Source: a bacterium (lineage in GTDB: Bacteria > Pseudomonadota > Alphaproteobacteria > Rs-D84 > CACZYB01). From it: 36,386 bases of DNA. The stretch is taken from the NCBI GenBank assembly GCA_024692925.1, contig JAILLX010000106.1, positions 1 to 36,386 on the forward strand, read 5' to 3'. The notes under the pieces were generated by a model. It was not told the origin of the DNA and searched no databases. It saw only the letters and a list, made by a program, of their open reading frames with translations. Shown here piece after piece: positions 14,574-22,528 of the stretch. A program made the translations under genes and the position numbers. How positions within the stretch are numbered: position 1 is the stretch's first letter; each line of letters starts with the position of its first letter.

Positions 14574-15272
14574 ATGGAAATTGAAAAGTATAAAGAAGGC
14601 TTTAAGCCAAAAAAAGAATTATCTGAATCCGAACTTCGTGCAAAAAAATATGTGCTTTGGATTCTTATTGTTTCAGGATTGTATTTTCTCGGCTTTGTAT
14701 ATTTTGCATTGAACCTTGAATATGAACCTGCATACATAAATGAAAAGACTGATGCAATTATTGTTCTTACTGGTGAAACACGCCGTATAACTGATAGTAT
14801 TGAGGAATTAGGAAAAGGAAACTCCCCTAAACTTTTCATCTCTGGTGTTTATCTACAGGCTCCTATTTCAAAGGTAATTGATAAAACAATCTCCAATTTA
14901 CAAAAATCAGGGAAACTATCCGTATCTCCCGATTCCCTTAAATCAAAAATTTCAACTGGAAAGGCTGAAAACACAATCGAAAATGCATTGGAAAGTGCTG
15001 TTTGGGTAAAGAAAAATAATGTTGATACTGTTCGTTTAATCACATCATTTTATCATATGCCAAGATCAAAACTTCTTTTTCAAAAATATCTTCCTAAAAC
15101 GGCAATAATTTATCACCCTATTTCATTTTCACAAAGTCGTTTTACAACATTAACTAATCCACATATGCTTGGTTTAGTCTTCGGTGAATATAACAAATTT
15201 ATATTAACATACATCTGGAACCTTACTGGTTTAGAAACAAAAACGGCATTAAGAATACAAGGAGCATTATAA
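14574..15272 (+). CDS. YdcF-like DUF218 membrane protein
   Basis: The 232-aa protein has an N-terminal cytoplasmic segment, one transmembrane helix (about 27-47) and a DUF218 domain. Conserved family pieces are TDAIIVLTGETRRI, SPKLFISGVY, TIENALESAVWVKKN and LITSFYHMPRS. DUF218 proteins include SanA and ElyC-like envelope proteins implicated in cell-wall precursor or lipid-carrier metabolism; the reaction is not firmly known. The order ftsX-ydcF-plsC is common in Alphaproteobacteria. It overlaps plsC by one base (TAATG). Confidence 0.88.
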   Translation: MEIEKYKEGFKPKKELSESELRAKKYVLWILIVSGLYFLGFVYFALNLEYEPAYINEKTDAIIVLTGETRRITDSIEELGKGNSPKLFISGVYLQAPISKVIDKTISNLQKSGKLSVSPDSLKSKISTGKAENTIENALESAVWVKKNNVDTVRLITSFYHMPRSKLLFQKYLPKTAIIYHPISFSQSRFTTLTNPHMLGLVFGEYNKFILTYIWNLTGLETKTALRIQGAL

Positions 15273-16003
15273 TGAAAAAAACAATTTTAATAATTCGTTC
15301 AACAATCTATTTCATTTTATTTATGATTACTGCAATAATATTTTGCATATCAGCAGTATTCACATCTGTTTTACCATCAGCAGTCACATTTACAACTGCA
15401 CGCATTTGGTGCCGAAGTGTAATGTTCCTTTTAAGGGTATGTTGCGGATTAAAGTACAAGGTCACCGGACTTGAAAATATCCCTGCTGGGAAAACAGTAA
15501 TTTTTGCATCAAAGCATCAATCTGCATGGGAAACATTTGCATATCAAATATTTTTAAGACCATGCGTTTTTATGTATAAAAGGGAACTTGCATTCATCCC
15601 ACTTTTTGGAATTGCAATGATAAAAACAAAAAACATTCCTGTAAATCGTGGCCATGGAAACAAGGAAATGATAAAAAGTTTGCGTGCAAGTTTTGCAAAA
15701 CGTCTTAAAAAATACAGTGTCATTATTTTCCCAGAAGGAACACGTACAAAACCTGGTGCTGAACCAAACTATAAATCTGGATTAAGCATAATCATCCAAG
15801 CATTAAAAGGTGTTGAAGTTGTACCTGTTGCAATGAATTCTGGTGTATATTGGCCAAAACATGGTTTCATAAAATATCCTGGAACAATCGAAGTTCACAT
15901 TCTTCCACCGATAAAGGCATCCGAACTTTCGCGTGATGAGTTCCAAACACAACTTATTAATGCGATAGAAGATGAACAAAAGAAACTTCCATTAAAACCA
16001 TAA
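15272..16003 (+). CDS. plsC: 1-acyl-sn-glycerol-3-phosphate acyltransferase
   Basis: PlsC transfers an acyl chain from acyl-ACP or acyl-CoA to lysophosphatidic acid at the inner membrane, giving phosphatidic acid. The 243-aa protein has an N-terminal membrane helix (about 5-35), the HX4D-type catalytic box in the form KHQSAWET (Glu instead of Asp at the acid position, seen in some alphaproteobacterial members), KRELAFIPLFG, and the substrate box FPEGTRTKPG. It closes the ftsE operon. Its stop codon abuts the stop of the convergent pilin-like gene with no spacer. Confidence 0.92.
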   Translation: MKKTILIIRSTIYFILFMITAIIFCISAVFTSVLPSAVTFTTARIWCRSVMFLLRVCCGLKYKVTGLENIPAGKTVIFASKHQSAWETFAYQIFLRPCVFMYKRELAFIPLFGIAMIKTKNIPVNRGHGNKEMIKSLRASFAKRLKKYSVIIFPEGTRTKPGAEPNYKSGLSIIIQALKGVEVVPVAMNSGVYWPKHGFIKYPGTIEVHILPPIKASELSRDEFQTQLINAIEDEQKKLPLKP

Positions 16004-17509
16004 TCAGTAGTACCAATATCCTGATCCACACTTTATATACTCGCAACGCACATCCAATTCTGTTTTGAATGGAAGGAATGCGTTTGCATTCGTAGGATAA
16101 GTATTTCCAATAAGTTTATGTATATCAGCATATTCGTAATACAATCCACGCAACACAACAGAAAGTGGAGTTTTTTCACTAAGGTCGATACCACCAATTT
16201 TTTTAGTCTTCTCCAATAATTTTTTATTAACATCAATAACAATTATATCATTCAAATTAATAGCCGGAGCAGTACCACTCGAAGTAATATTGTAATTTAC
16301 ATTTTCCGCACCATCAATTTTTATATTACCAAACTTAAACACAACCGAACCCAAAGAACTTTTTTCACTATCAAAAGATTTTGTTGTTAAATTTGTTAAG
16401 GTCAAAACAGTATTCAAACCATCATTTAATTTTAACAAATTAGAAACAGCCAAAACAGATTGTGATGCAACATTCAAAGTTTCTGCGGTCACAGATCTTA
16501 ATTTATTACAACTATTCGTATACACATCCCCACTAAACAAACATTTTGTGACATCATTAGCATAAAGATTATTCACATTCAAATTTTTATTCAAAGACAA
16601 ACTGCGTAATCCAGAATCAGAAAAAGTCAAAGATGAAACAATCAACCCCAACGGAAAATTCAATGTATTAGATATAGTCATATCCTGATTGATTGATAAA
16701 CTACTGTTAGAAGAACCTCCCTCTGATGTTTCTCCCGGAGCAATTGTGATATTATCAAACGAAGAAGTTTTTTCAACACTGTTTCCACTTGCTAAATTCA
16801 CTGAACCAGTAAAATTAAAACTACCAACTTCCAACGAATTTGCAATATACAAATTATTGATACCATTTATATTTTTCATATTCATATATAAATCAGTTTC
16901 CATAGTTGCAGTTCCACCACCAGCCTTTCTTGAAATATATTTATATTCCTTTTTTGAAAACCCAGCCCTTACGACCAAAGAACTTGCATCAAAACCATCA
17001 CCCCACAAATTTTCAGCAACAGAAAATTGCCAACCCGGACCATAAACCATATTACTTTCTACATATCCGGCATACCCCTTGGCTTCCTTAACAATATCCC
17101 TTATCCTCATCGTAGGGATAGAAGGCTCCCCTGTTGCAAGGATTATCGCATCATAAACAGTATTGCCATTTCCATCTTTCGAAGTTTTAACTCTGATTTT
17201 ATATGTCTGACCAAGGACATTTTTCTCCTTAAAACTTTTTTCCAAACCACTATCGTATAACTCTGACAAAGAAACATTATTAATCGAAGATGATTTACCA
17301 TCCTGTATTTCAAATGTTGGATTACGTTTCAAATAATTTTCCAATGCAGTTTTAAGTTTTACCAAATCACGAACAACCATCTGGTTTCTTATTGCATCAG
17401 TCCTTTTTTTAACATTACTCTGAATAAATGGGAAAATAGCCACCATTATCGCCAACATAAAGATAACTTCTAACAAAATTCCACCACTGACATTTTTATT
17501 TTTATTCAT
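16004..17509 (-). CDS. Large pilin-like protein 3 (prepilin N-terminus, 501 aa)
   Basis: The N-terminus carries a type IV prepilin/pseudopilin signal: a basic leader (MNKNKNVSG), then GILLEV and a hydrophobic helix (LAIMVAIFPFI). Cleavage between the two glycines puts Glu at mature position 5. After an amphipathic helix (about 38-62) comes a 400-residue Ser/Asn/Leu-rich region with repeated short beta-type segments (NINGINNLYIANSLEVGSF), like a solenoid adhesin, and a short tail with two Cys (CEYIKCGSG). Typical pilins have 120-180 aa, so this resembles PilV-type tip adhesins of thin pili. AAGGA precedes the ATG. It is last of three such genes. Family assignment rests on the N-terminus only. 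Confidence 0.7.
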   Translation of the reverse strand: MNKNKNVSGGILLEVIFMLAIMVAIFPFIQSNVKKRTDAIRNQMVVRDLVKLKTALENYLKRNPTFEIQDGKSSSINNVSLSELYDSGLEKSFKEKNVLGQTYKIRVKTSKDGNGNTVYDAIILATGEPSIPTMRIRDIVKEAKGYAGYVESNMVYGPGWQFSVAENLWGDGFDASSLVVRAGFSKKEYKYISRKAGGGTATMETDLYMNMKNINGINNLYIANSLEVGSFNFTGSVNLASGNSVEKTSSFDNITIAPGETSEGGSSNSSLSINQDMTISNTLNFPLGLIVSSLTFSDSGLRSLSLNKNLNVNNLYANDVTKCLFSGDVYTNSCNKLRSVTAETLNVASQSVLAVSNLLKLNDGLNTVLTLTNLTTKSFDSEKSSLGSVVFKFGNIKIDGAENVNYNITSSGTAPAINLNDIIVIDVNKKLLEKTKKIGGIDLSEKTPLSVVLRGLYYEYADIHKLIGNTYPTNANAFLPFKTELDVRCEYIKCGSGYWYY

Positions 17510-17541
17510 AAATTTTGTTCCTTTTCAAAAAAATAATCACC

Positions 17542-18957
17542 CTAATCACTTTGTTCAATTTTATTTTGATAACGATAAAGTTTTTTAGCAATAGAACCGG
17601 AATCACTTCCTGTTGTTCCAGCATCAAATTTATCCATAATACTCCAAATATTTCTAATCGAAGGATTTCCTGGAATACCATATAAATTTACATTCAAGGT
17701 CGTAGTTATTTTTCCATTTGCCAATTTTATATTTCCACTATTCGAAGAAGCATAATTATTATTAACGTTAATAACCTTTGCCCTTAGATTAGTAAGTTTT
17801 ACATTTGGAACTTCGACACGAAGTTTTGTTTGAACATTTGCACCAACAGTATCACTATCACTAAATGAATCTTCCAATCCATAAACATAAAGTCCACTAC
17901 CACCGGTCAAATTATTAAACTCCAACTCTTGCAAATCAAGTCTTCCACTCAAATCAGTCAAATTCGCAACTGTGATAATAGGTTTATACGCACCCACAGT
18001 ACCCAATAAATAAGCCGAAGTCGCACTGAAACTTGCTAATCTAAGCAATTCTCCAAAAATAATTTTTGGAACAAATACCTTTCCTTCATTTCCAAATTCC
18101 AACGACGAAGCGCCAGTATTTTCATTAAAAATAAGTGATGTGACATTCAAAAGTCCACCTATTATACCACTGTTTGCTTTAAACATACCAATTTTAAAAC
18201 TACGGCTACTATCAAAACTGGAAACAGTGCTAAGCACTTCCGCTTGCTTAACATTTTTCACATCGTGTTGTACACTAGCAGTTCCCATATTAAAATCACG
18301 ACCCATCACATTTAATTCTGAATCATCCCTATTTCTGTAAAGGTAAATAGACGAGTCATATTCATCTTCCAACAAACCATCATCAACACGCACAACCGCA
18401 ATTTTTGACCCACTCGGAGCAACAGATCCTCCAATAGTCGAATAATTTTCACCCCACTTACCATTTATTGCACAAACACAAGAATTTGTTGTACAACCTT
18501 CACACTTTTCACCATTCACAACATAACCAATATTATCTTCTACATAAAACAAAGTCTTATTAAATGCAATTGCATCCAATGGGAACGAAGTCATATCAAT
18601 TACACCATAAAGGACCATCGAATCATCTGCATTTTTTATATACTTCAAAGTAAGATGTTTTTTTATTTCTTCATCAATTGAGTCATCAAGTCCATAATTT
18701 GCCAATCCACCACCAGTCACGGCAATATTACCCGATCCAACCGGCCAATTATCCCTTTCTGATGAAGCATAAGCGGTTAAATTTTTTATAACTTGTTTTA
18801 TTTGTTTTGCAAGATTCAAATATCTTACATCTGCCAAATCCTTAAATGCAAACTGTATCACAACAGGAGTAAGCACAGCCATAATTCCCAAAACAAAAAT
18901 TACTTCCATAATAGAGGCACCCAAAACATCTTTGAATTTTTTTACTCTTTTATACAT
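17542..18957 (-). CDS. Large pilin-like protein 2 (prepilin N-terminus, about 471 aa)
   Basis: The prepilin motif reads KDVLG then ASIMEVIFVLGIM, with Glu at mature position 5, followed by a hydrophobic helix and the amphipathic LAKQIKQVIKNLTAYA. The long C-terminal region includes a four-Cys cluster (CEGCTTNSCVC, about residues 148-158) that could bind metal or form disulfides, and then Leu/Ser/Asn-rich beta-type repeats. ATG at 18957 is preferred; an in-frame GTG at 18960 overlaps the stop of the upstream gene. Coupled translation with gene 1 is likely. Gene 3 follows after 32 bases. Function inferred only: minor pilin or tip adhesin. Confidence 0.68.
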   Translation of the reverse strand: MYKRVKKFKDVLGASIMEVIFVLGIMAVLTPVVIQFAFKDLADVRYLNLAKQIKQVIKNLTAYASSERDNWPVGSGNIAVTGGGLANYGLDDSIDEEIKKHLTLKYIKNADDSMVLYGVIDMTSFPLDAIAFNKTLFYVEDNIGYVVNGEKCEGCTTNSCVCAINGKWGENYSTIGGSVAPSGSKIAVVRVDDGLLEDEYDSSIYLYRNRDDSELNVMGRDFNMGTASVQHDVKNVKQAEVLSTVSSFDSSRSFKIGMFKANSGIIGGLLNVTSLIFNENTGASSLEFGNEGKVFVPKIIFGELLRLASFSATSAYLLGTVGAYKPIITVANLTDLSGRLDLQELEFNNLTGGSGLYVYGLEDSFSDSDTVGANVQTKLRVEVPNVKLTNLRAKVINVNNNYASSNSGNIKLANGKITTTLNVNLYGIPGNPSIRNIWSIMDKFDAGTTGSDSGSIAKKLYRYQNKIEQSD

Positions 18958-18959
18958 CA

Positions 18960-20315
18960 CTAACCCCCATTAGTTGGCAAACCATATGTACCACCAGCAT
19001 TCAAATACAAAGTAATATAATTTTCCAATGTTGTATAATAATTTAAAATTCTATTAGAAAGGCAATCTGTTCCCTTACAAATATCACTTACTTCAGAAAC
19101 TCCTGCCAAATTCAAAATAATAGAATCCCCTTCGTTATAAGTTTTATTTCCATCAACTTCGGTATAGCTTCCTACATAAATATAACTATCTTCCAAATTA
19201 TTTGATAAATTTGACGGAGCATCCATAGTCACCGTAGAAACCGTATCCGCCTGACTTCCATCCTTTGAAACAAATGTATTTGAAACAATAGTATTGATAT
19301 TCGAAGCGATACCAGATGCATCACCATGTACATAATATCCTTTTGAATTGATTGTGGAAGTAGTAAGATCACTACCTTCAATAAAGATTTTATGCAAACG
19401 TAAATCCCCTTCGACAGTTAAATTATCAACCTGAATTTCACTATTCGTCCCAGTCATAGAAAATGGCAATTCTCCGGACAAAGAAGTAAATCCATCCGAG
19501 TTTTGATATGAAAAGCTACCTACATTACTTTTACCATTCAACACCAACGATGAAACAGACAAATCCGTTCCAATAATATTTGCCGCAGTAATTTCTTTTG
19601 CAAAAAAGTTATCCACATAATTCATATTATGACTATTCATATTCAAATCAACAATCATAGTATTTACCAATGACCCTCTTTCTACATCACCAGGCATAGG
19701 AGCCACATGCAAATAATCAGATGTAAAAAATGAATCAGTCACAAACATAAAAATCAATCCACCATTCGAAGGATTTACTTTAGTTTTAAGTGCATTAGTC
19801 AAAGCAGGTGATAAACTTAAATCACTAAGTATTGTTCCATCGGAATCCATAACCGCACCCTTATCAAACAAAAATTGCCCAATACCGTTAAGGGTCAATC
19901 TGTCAACACCACCACCATAGGCAAAAACAACCGCCTCCACACTTCCACCCGCAGACGAAACCGCGTTTTCAGCATTTTGCACAATTATCATACCATAGGT
20001 CTGACCAAAACCATTACTTGTTTTAGGAGCATCGGAACCCAAATAATCCAACAACAAATTTTTCAATGCACTACCTTCTGTGACACCAGTTTGAAGTCCC
20101 TTATCTTTTTCAAAAACTATATAAGACGAAGCCGCCTTTTGCCATTTTTCCAAATCATGCACAGCTTCTTCCCTTTGAACTTCCTCATTATACTTTTTTA
20201 TTTGGGAAAAAATCATAGGTGACATCATAACCATAAGCCCAAGCCCCAAAAGAACCTGAAACATAACGGCACCACCAATTGCTTTTTTAAAAGATTTTTT
20301 TGATAAAATTCTCAT
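18960..20315 (-). CDS. Large pilin-like protein 1 (prepilin-type N-terminus without Glu5, 451 aa)
   Basis: The basic leader KKSFKKAIG is followed by GAVMFQVLLGLGLMVMMSP, which aligns with the prepilin helices of the two downstream genes. Mature position 5 is Phe instead of Glu, as in pseudopilins such as GspK that cap a filament. An amphipathic helix (LEKWQKAASSYIVFE) and a Ser/Asn/Thr-rich extended domain follow, with two Cys near the end (CKGTDC). GAGGG lies 5 bases before the ATG. It is the first gene of the three-pilin operon, transcribed away from the LemA-like gene. A tip-initiator role is inference. Confidence 0.66.
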   Translation of the reverse strand: MRILSKKSFKKAIGGAVMFQVLLGLGLMVMMSPMIFSQIKKYNEEVQREEAVHDLEKWQKAASSYIVFEKDKGLQTGVTEGSALKNLLLDYLGSDAPKTSNGFGQTYGMIIVQNAENAVSSAGGSVEAVVFAYGGGVDRLTLNGIGQFLFDKGAVMDSDGTILSDLSLSPALTNALKTKVNPSNGGLIFMFVTDSFFTSDYLHVAPMPGDVERGSLVNTMIVDLNMNSHNMNYVDNFFAKEITAANIIGTDLSVSSLVLNGKSNVGSFSYQNSDGFTSLSGELPFSMTGTNSEIQVDNLTVEGDLRLHKIFIEGSDLTTSTINSKGYYVHGDASGIASNINTIVSNTFVSKDGSQADTVSTVTMDAPSNLSNNLEDSYIYVGSYTEVDGNKTYNEGDSIILNLAGVSEVSDICKGTDCLSNRILNYYTTLENYITLYLNAGGTYGLPTNGG

Positions 20316-20382
20316 TTTTCCCTCTTATATAAAATAATACACTAAAAACACAAAAAAGAAAAGTAGAAAATATGTTTTTTCT

Positions 20383-20398
20383 GGTGTATAATAACACC
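20383..20398 (+). promoter_or_regulatory. -10 box inside a palindrome, LemA-like gene promoter
   Basis: A perfect TATAAT (20387-20392) lies within the inverted repeat GGTGT/ACACC (20383-20387 and 20394-20398). This suggests an operator overlapping the promoter. The predicted start near 20399 excludes the ATGs at 20372 as the translation start. Confidence 0.5.
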
Positions 20399-20419
20399 AA
20401 AATATTAATGGGGGCAAAA

Positions 20420-20962
20420 ATGGAAAACAAATTTCACAACATAAAAGTATATCAAGTAATAACTTTTCTATCTTTAATTACAATTGCCTGTCTGATTTGT
20501 TTTATTCCATTGCACCGTGCAAACAATATAAAACAGGCCCTTTATAAGGCTCGTTATAATCAAATAAAATACCTTAATGAACAAAGTCAAATTATTCCTC
20601 AAACTATAAATATTATAAAGGGACATATAATACATAATGAAAAGGCATTAAAGGATATTGTTTACATAAATATGCTTACAAAAATAAAAAGCAATAACAT
20701 AAAAGATATTTATGAAAATCAGGTAAAACTTTTTTCAATTACAAAAAATTTGATTGATAGTACAAATTCAAACTCTATGTTAAATAATAATGAAAATTTC
20801 AAAAATATAAAAACCAGATTCGAAGAAGTTTATTCCAATATGACAAAGGAGCTTAATCTTTGTAAAACAAGGACCAAGCACCTTCAAAAATATATGAAAC
20901 TCCCTATCTATAAAAATATCATAGATACAACGAACATAAATGAAATAATCTGTATTGATTAA
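20420..20962 (+). CDS. Divergent LemA-family-like membrane protein
   Basis: The 180-aa product has one N-terminal transmembrane helix (about 12-32) and a long helical, Asn/Lys/Ile-rich domain. The segment IIPQTINIIKGHIIHNEKAL aligns with the LemA family pattern LIPNLVxTVKGYAxHExxxL, and NNNENFKNIKTRFEE matches LemA's ANENFxxLQxELE; the YNxxVxxYN motif is degenerate. LemA proteins have a four-helix bundle of unclear role. ATG at 20420 is preferred over 20372 or 20408 because a TATAAT box sits at 20387-20392 and GGGGG precedes it. Its stop overlaps by 4 bases the stop of the convergent regulator gene. The family call is from pattern alone. Confidence 0.6.
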   Translation: MENKFHNIKVYQVITFLSLITIACLICFIPLHRANNIKQALYKARYNQIKYLNEQSQIIPQTINIIKGHIIHNEKALKDIVYINMLTKIKSNNIKDIYENQVKLFSITKNLIDSTNSNSMLNNNENFKNIKTRFEEVYSNMTKELNLCKTRTKHLQKYMKLPIYKNIIDTTNINEIICID

Positions 20963-21384
20963 ATCATAGAAACGATGAAATCCAAAATTTTCTTACGTTT
21001 TTCTGGGTTTTGTAATTTCCAATATGAATTTACAAGTTCCAATGTTTCATTATCACGCATAGGATCAAATTCTATAACCTTCTCTGAAACATAACCAACG
21101 CTTGCTTCAAATTCATCGATTCCAGGAACTTCCTTTTCAAGTCCATCATAAAAGTATTGAATGTCAACTTGCAAAACCTTTGCAAGAATCAACAAACGAC
21201 TTGCACTAAGTTTTGTATTTCCACTTTCATACTTTTGGATTTGTTGAAAAGTCACACCTACCATAGAAGCAAGTTCATCTTGACTCATATGAAGCATAAT
21301 ACGGCGAAGTTTTAACCTTTTCCCGATATATACATCAATTAGTCCTGCATTCATTTCTTTCATTTCAAATTTTTTGTTTGCCAT
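20959..21384 (-). CDS. XRE-family transcriptional regulator
   Basis: The 141-aa protein has a Cro/C1-type helix-turn-helix at about residues 19-75: YIGKRLKLRRIMLHMSQDELA, then GVTFQQIQKYESGNTKLSASRL. DVxxGKRxxLRRxxLxMSQ together with TFQQxQKYExGxxR/KxxASRL is the pattern of a regulator group common in Alphaproteobacteria (PraR-like). The C-terminal part (about 85-141) is helical and may mediate dimerisation. AGAGGTG lies before the ATG. An inverted repeat in its upstream region could be an autoregulatory site. Targets are unknown; the pilin and LemA-like genes are close by. Confidence 0.85.
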   Translation of the reverse strand: MANKKFEMKEMNAGLIDVYIGKRLKLRRIMLHMSQDELASMVGVTFQQIQKYESGNTKLSASRLLILAKVLQVDIQYFYDGLEKEVPGIDEFEASVGYVSEKVIEFDPMRDNETLELVNSYWKLQNPEKRKKILDFIVSMI

Positions 21385-21412
21385 ATTACACCTCTTTGTA
21401 TTATTATTAATC

Positions 21413-21449
21413 GATTTCTAATTGATTTTTAAGAAATCTATCCTATAAT
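21413..21449 (+). promoter_or_regulatory. Promoter of the HIT gene with overlapping inverted repeat
   Basis: TTGATT (21422-21427) and a perfect TATAAT (21444-21449) are 16 bases apart and read toward the HIT gene. The 7-bp inverted repeat GATTTCT (21413-21419) / AGAAATC (21432-21438) spans the -35 region and lies 30-55 bases upstream of the XRE regulator gene. It could be an operator for that regulator. Confidence 0.5.
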
Positions 21450-21496
21450 ATAAATTGAAACGAAAAAAAAATCAACTAAAAAGAGAAAGAAAAAAA

Positions 21497-21853
21497 ATGA
21501 CATACGATAAAAACAATATTTTCAGCAAAATAATAAGGAAAGAAGCCCCTTCCACAACCGTTTTTGAAAACGAAAATGCTATGGTAATAAAAAATCTTTA
21601 TCCAAAAGCACCATGCCACTTACTTGTTTTACCAAAGGGTGAATACGAATCTTACACCCGATTCGGTCTACTTGCATCAGCACAGGAAAAATTGGATTTG
21701 ATTGAGGCAATAAATTTTGTAATTAAGGAATATAACCTTGATGAAAAGGGATACCGTCTTGTTGCAAATACTGGTGATTACGGTGGTCAATCAGTTCCAC
21801 ATTTTCACATCCACGTTTTGGGCGGGGAAAAACTTGCCGATTTTGGATTATAG
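21497..21853 (+). CDS. HIT-family (histidine triad) nucleotide hydrolase
   Basis: HIT proteins hydrolyse or transfer nucleotides from substrates such as AMP-phosphoramidates. The 118-aa product has NIFSKIIRKEAPSTTVFE at the start, HLLVLPK in the middle and the triad motif HFHIHVLGG at about residues 101-109, typical of the HINT subgroup. ATG at 21497 is chosen because the preceding frame is a run of Lys/Arg codons within the predicted leader, and the family normally starts a few residues before NIFSKI. GAGAAAG lies upstream. Monocistronic. Confidence 0.93.
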   Translation: MTYDKNNIFSKIIRKEAPSTTVFENENAMVIKNLYPKAPCHLLVLPKGEYESYTRFGLLASAQEKLDLIEAINFVIKEYNLDEKGYRLVANTGDYGGQSVPHFHIHVLGGEKLADFGL

Positions 21854-21854
21854 T

Positions 21855-22391
21855 TTAAATAAATTTCTTTTTTCGTAAAAGTATGTAAAATGCGCCATCA
21901 CCTCCATCCGAGATATTGGCGTAATTTACATACAAAATTTTATCTTTTACATTTTCATCATTAAGCCAAGCCGGTAAATTTTTTCTTATCACACCGGTAT
22001 TTTTTTCAGGATTTCCCTTTCCCGTCACAATAAGCAAATTTCGATTCTCACATTCATAATTTTTATTTATAAAAGAAATAAATGTTGCAAAAGCACGCTC
22101 TAATGTTTTTCCATGTAAATCCAACTTTGCGTCAAAGGAAAAATTTCCACGTCTAATATTTTTAATAGTCGCCTTATCCACACGTGATTCATCACCAACA
22201 TATAAATCAGATTCTATAATATTCCTATGTTTCAAAATTTTTATATCTTCCAATGAAATAAATGAAACATCAATATCATTAGTACGATTCTTTTTTTGTG
22301 GAACAGGTTTTATTTCACGACCAAACTCAGCCCTCTTTTTTTTAAGTGGGACAACAGTATCAATAATTTCCTTCCACAAATTTTTACTCAT
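21855..22391 (-). CDS. Smr-domain protein
   Basis: The 178-aa protein has a variable basic N-terminus and a C-terminal Smr domain (about 90-175) with the conserved LDLHGKTLERA and LLIVTGKGNPEKNTGVIRKNL, usually written DLHG and GKG. Stand-alone Smr proteins have nicking endonuclease or RNA-related activity; related sequences occur in MutS2. It is convergent with the HIT gene (1-base gap) and lies downstream of the tRNA-Thr and bactofilin, so read-through from those may express it. Confidence 0.9.
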   Translation of the reverse strand: MSKNLWKEIIDTVVPLKKKRAEFGREIKPVPQKKNRTNDIDVSFISLEDIKILKHRNIIESDLYVGDESRVDKATIKNIRRGNFSFDAKLDLHGKTLERAFATFISFINKNYECENRNLLIVTGKGNPEKNTGVIRKNLPAWLNDENVKDKILYVNYANISDGGDGAFYILLRKKKFI

Positions 22392-22450
22392 AAAATTTTT
22401 TCCTTAAAATAAACGGGAGGAAAAAAGTTTTTCTTCCTCCCTTAAAATCT

Positions 22451-22526
22451 TGGTGCCATCTGCGGGATTCAAACCCACGACTTCCAAATTACGAATTTGG
22501 CACTCTATCACCTGAGTTAAGATGGC
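22451..22526 (-). tRNA. tRNA-Thr(CGT)
   Basis: A 76-nt cloverleaf reads on the minus strand: acceptor GCCATCT/AGATGGC, D arm ACTC-AGGTGATA-GAGT, anticodon stem CCAAA/TTTGG with loop TTCGTAA (anticodon CGT, codon ACG), T arm GTGGG-TTTGAAT-CCCGC (one G-U pair), discriminator A and encoded CCA. The T loop has T at position 56 instead of C and the D loop has A at position 19 instead of G. The 5' end is 2 bases after the bactofilin stop, so it is probably processed from a bactofilin-tRNA transcript. Confidence 0.93.
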
Positions 22527-22528
22527 AA

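Noticed and set aside
16004..20315. A shufflon or invertible region in the pilin genes
   Set aside because: No repeated recombination sites or partial alternative C-termini and no recombinase gene were found by eye.
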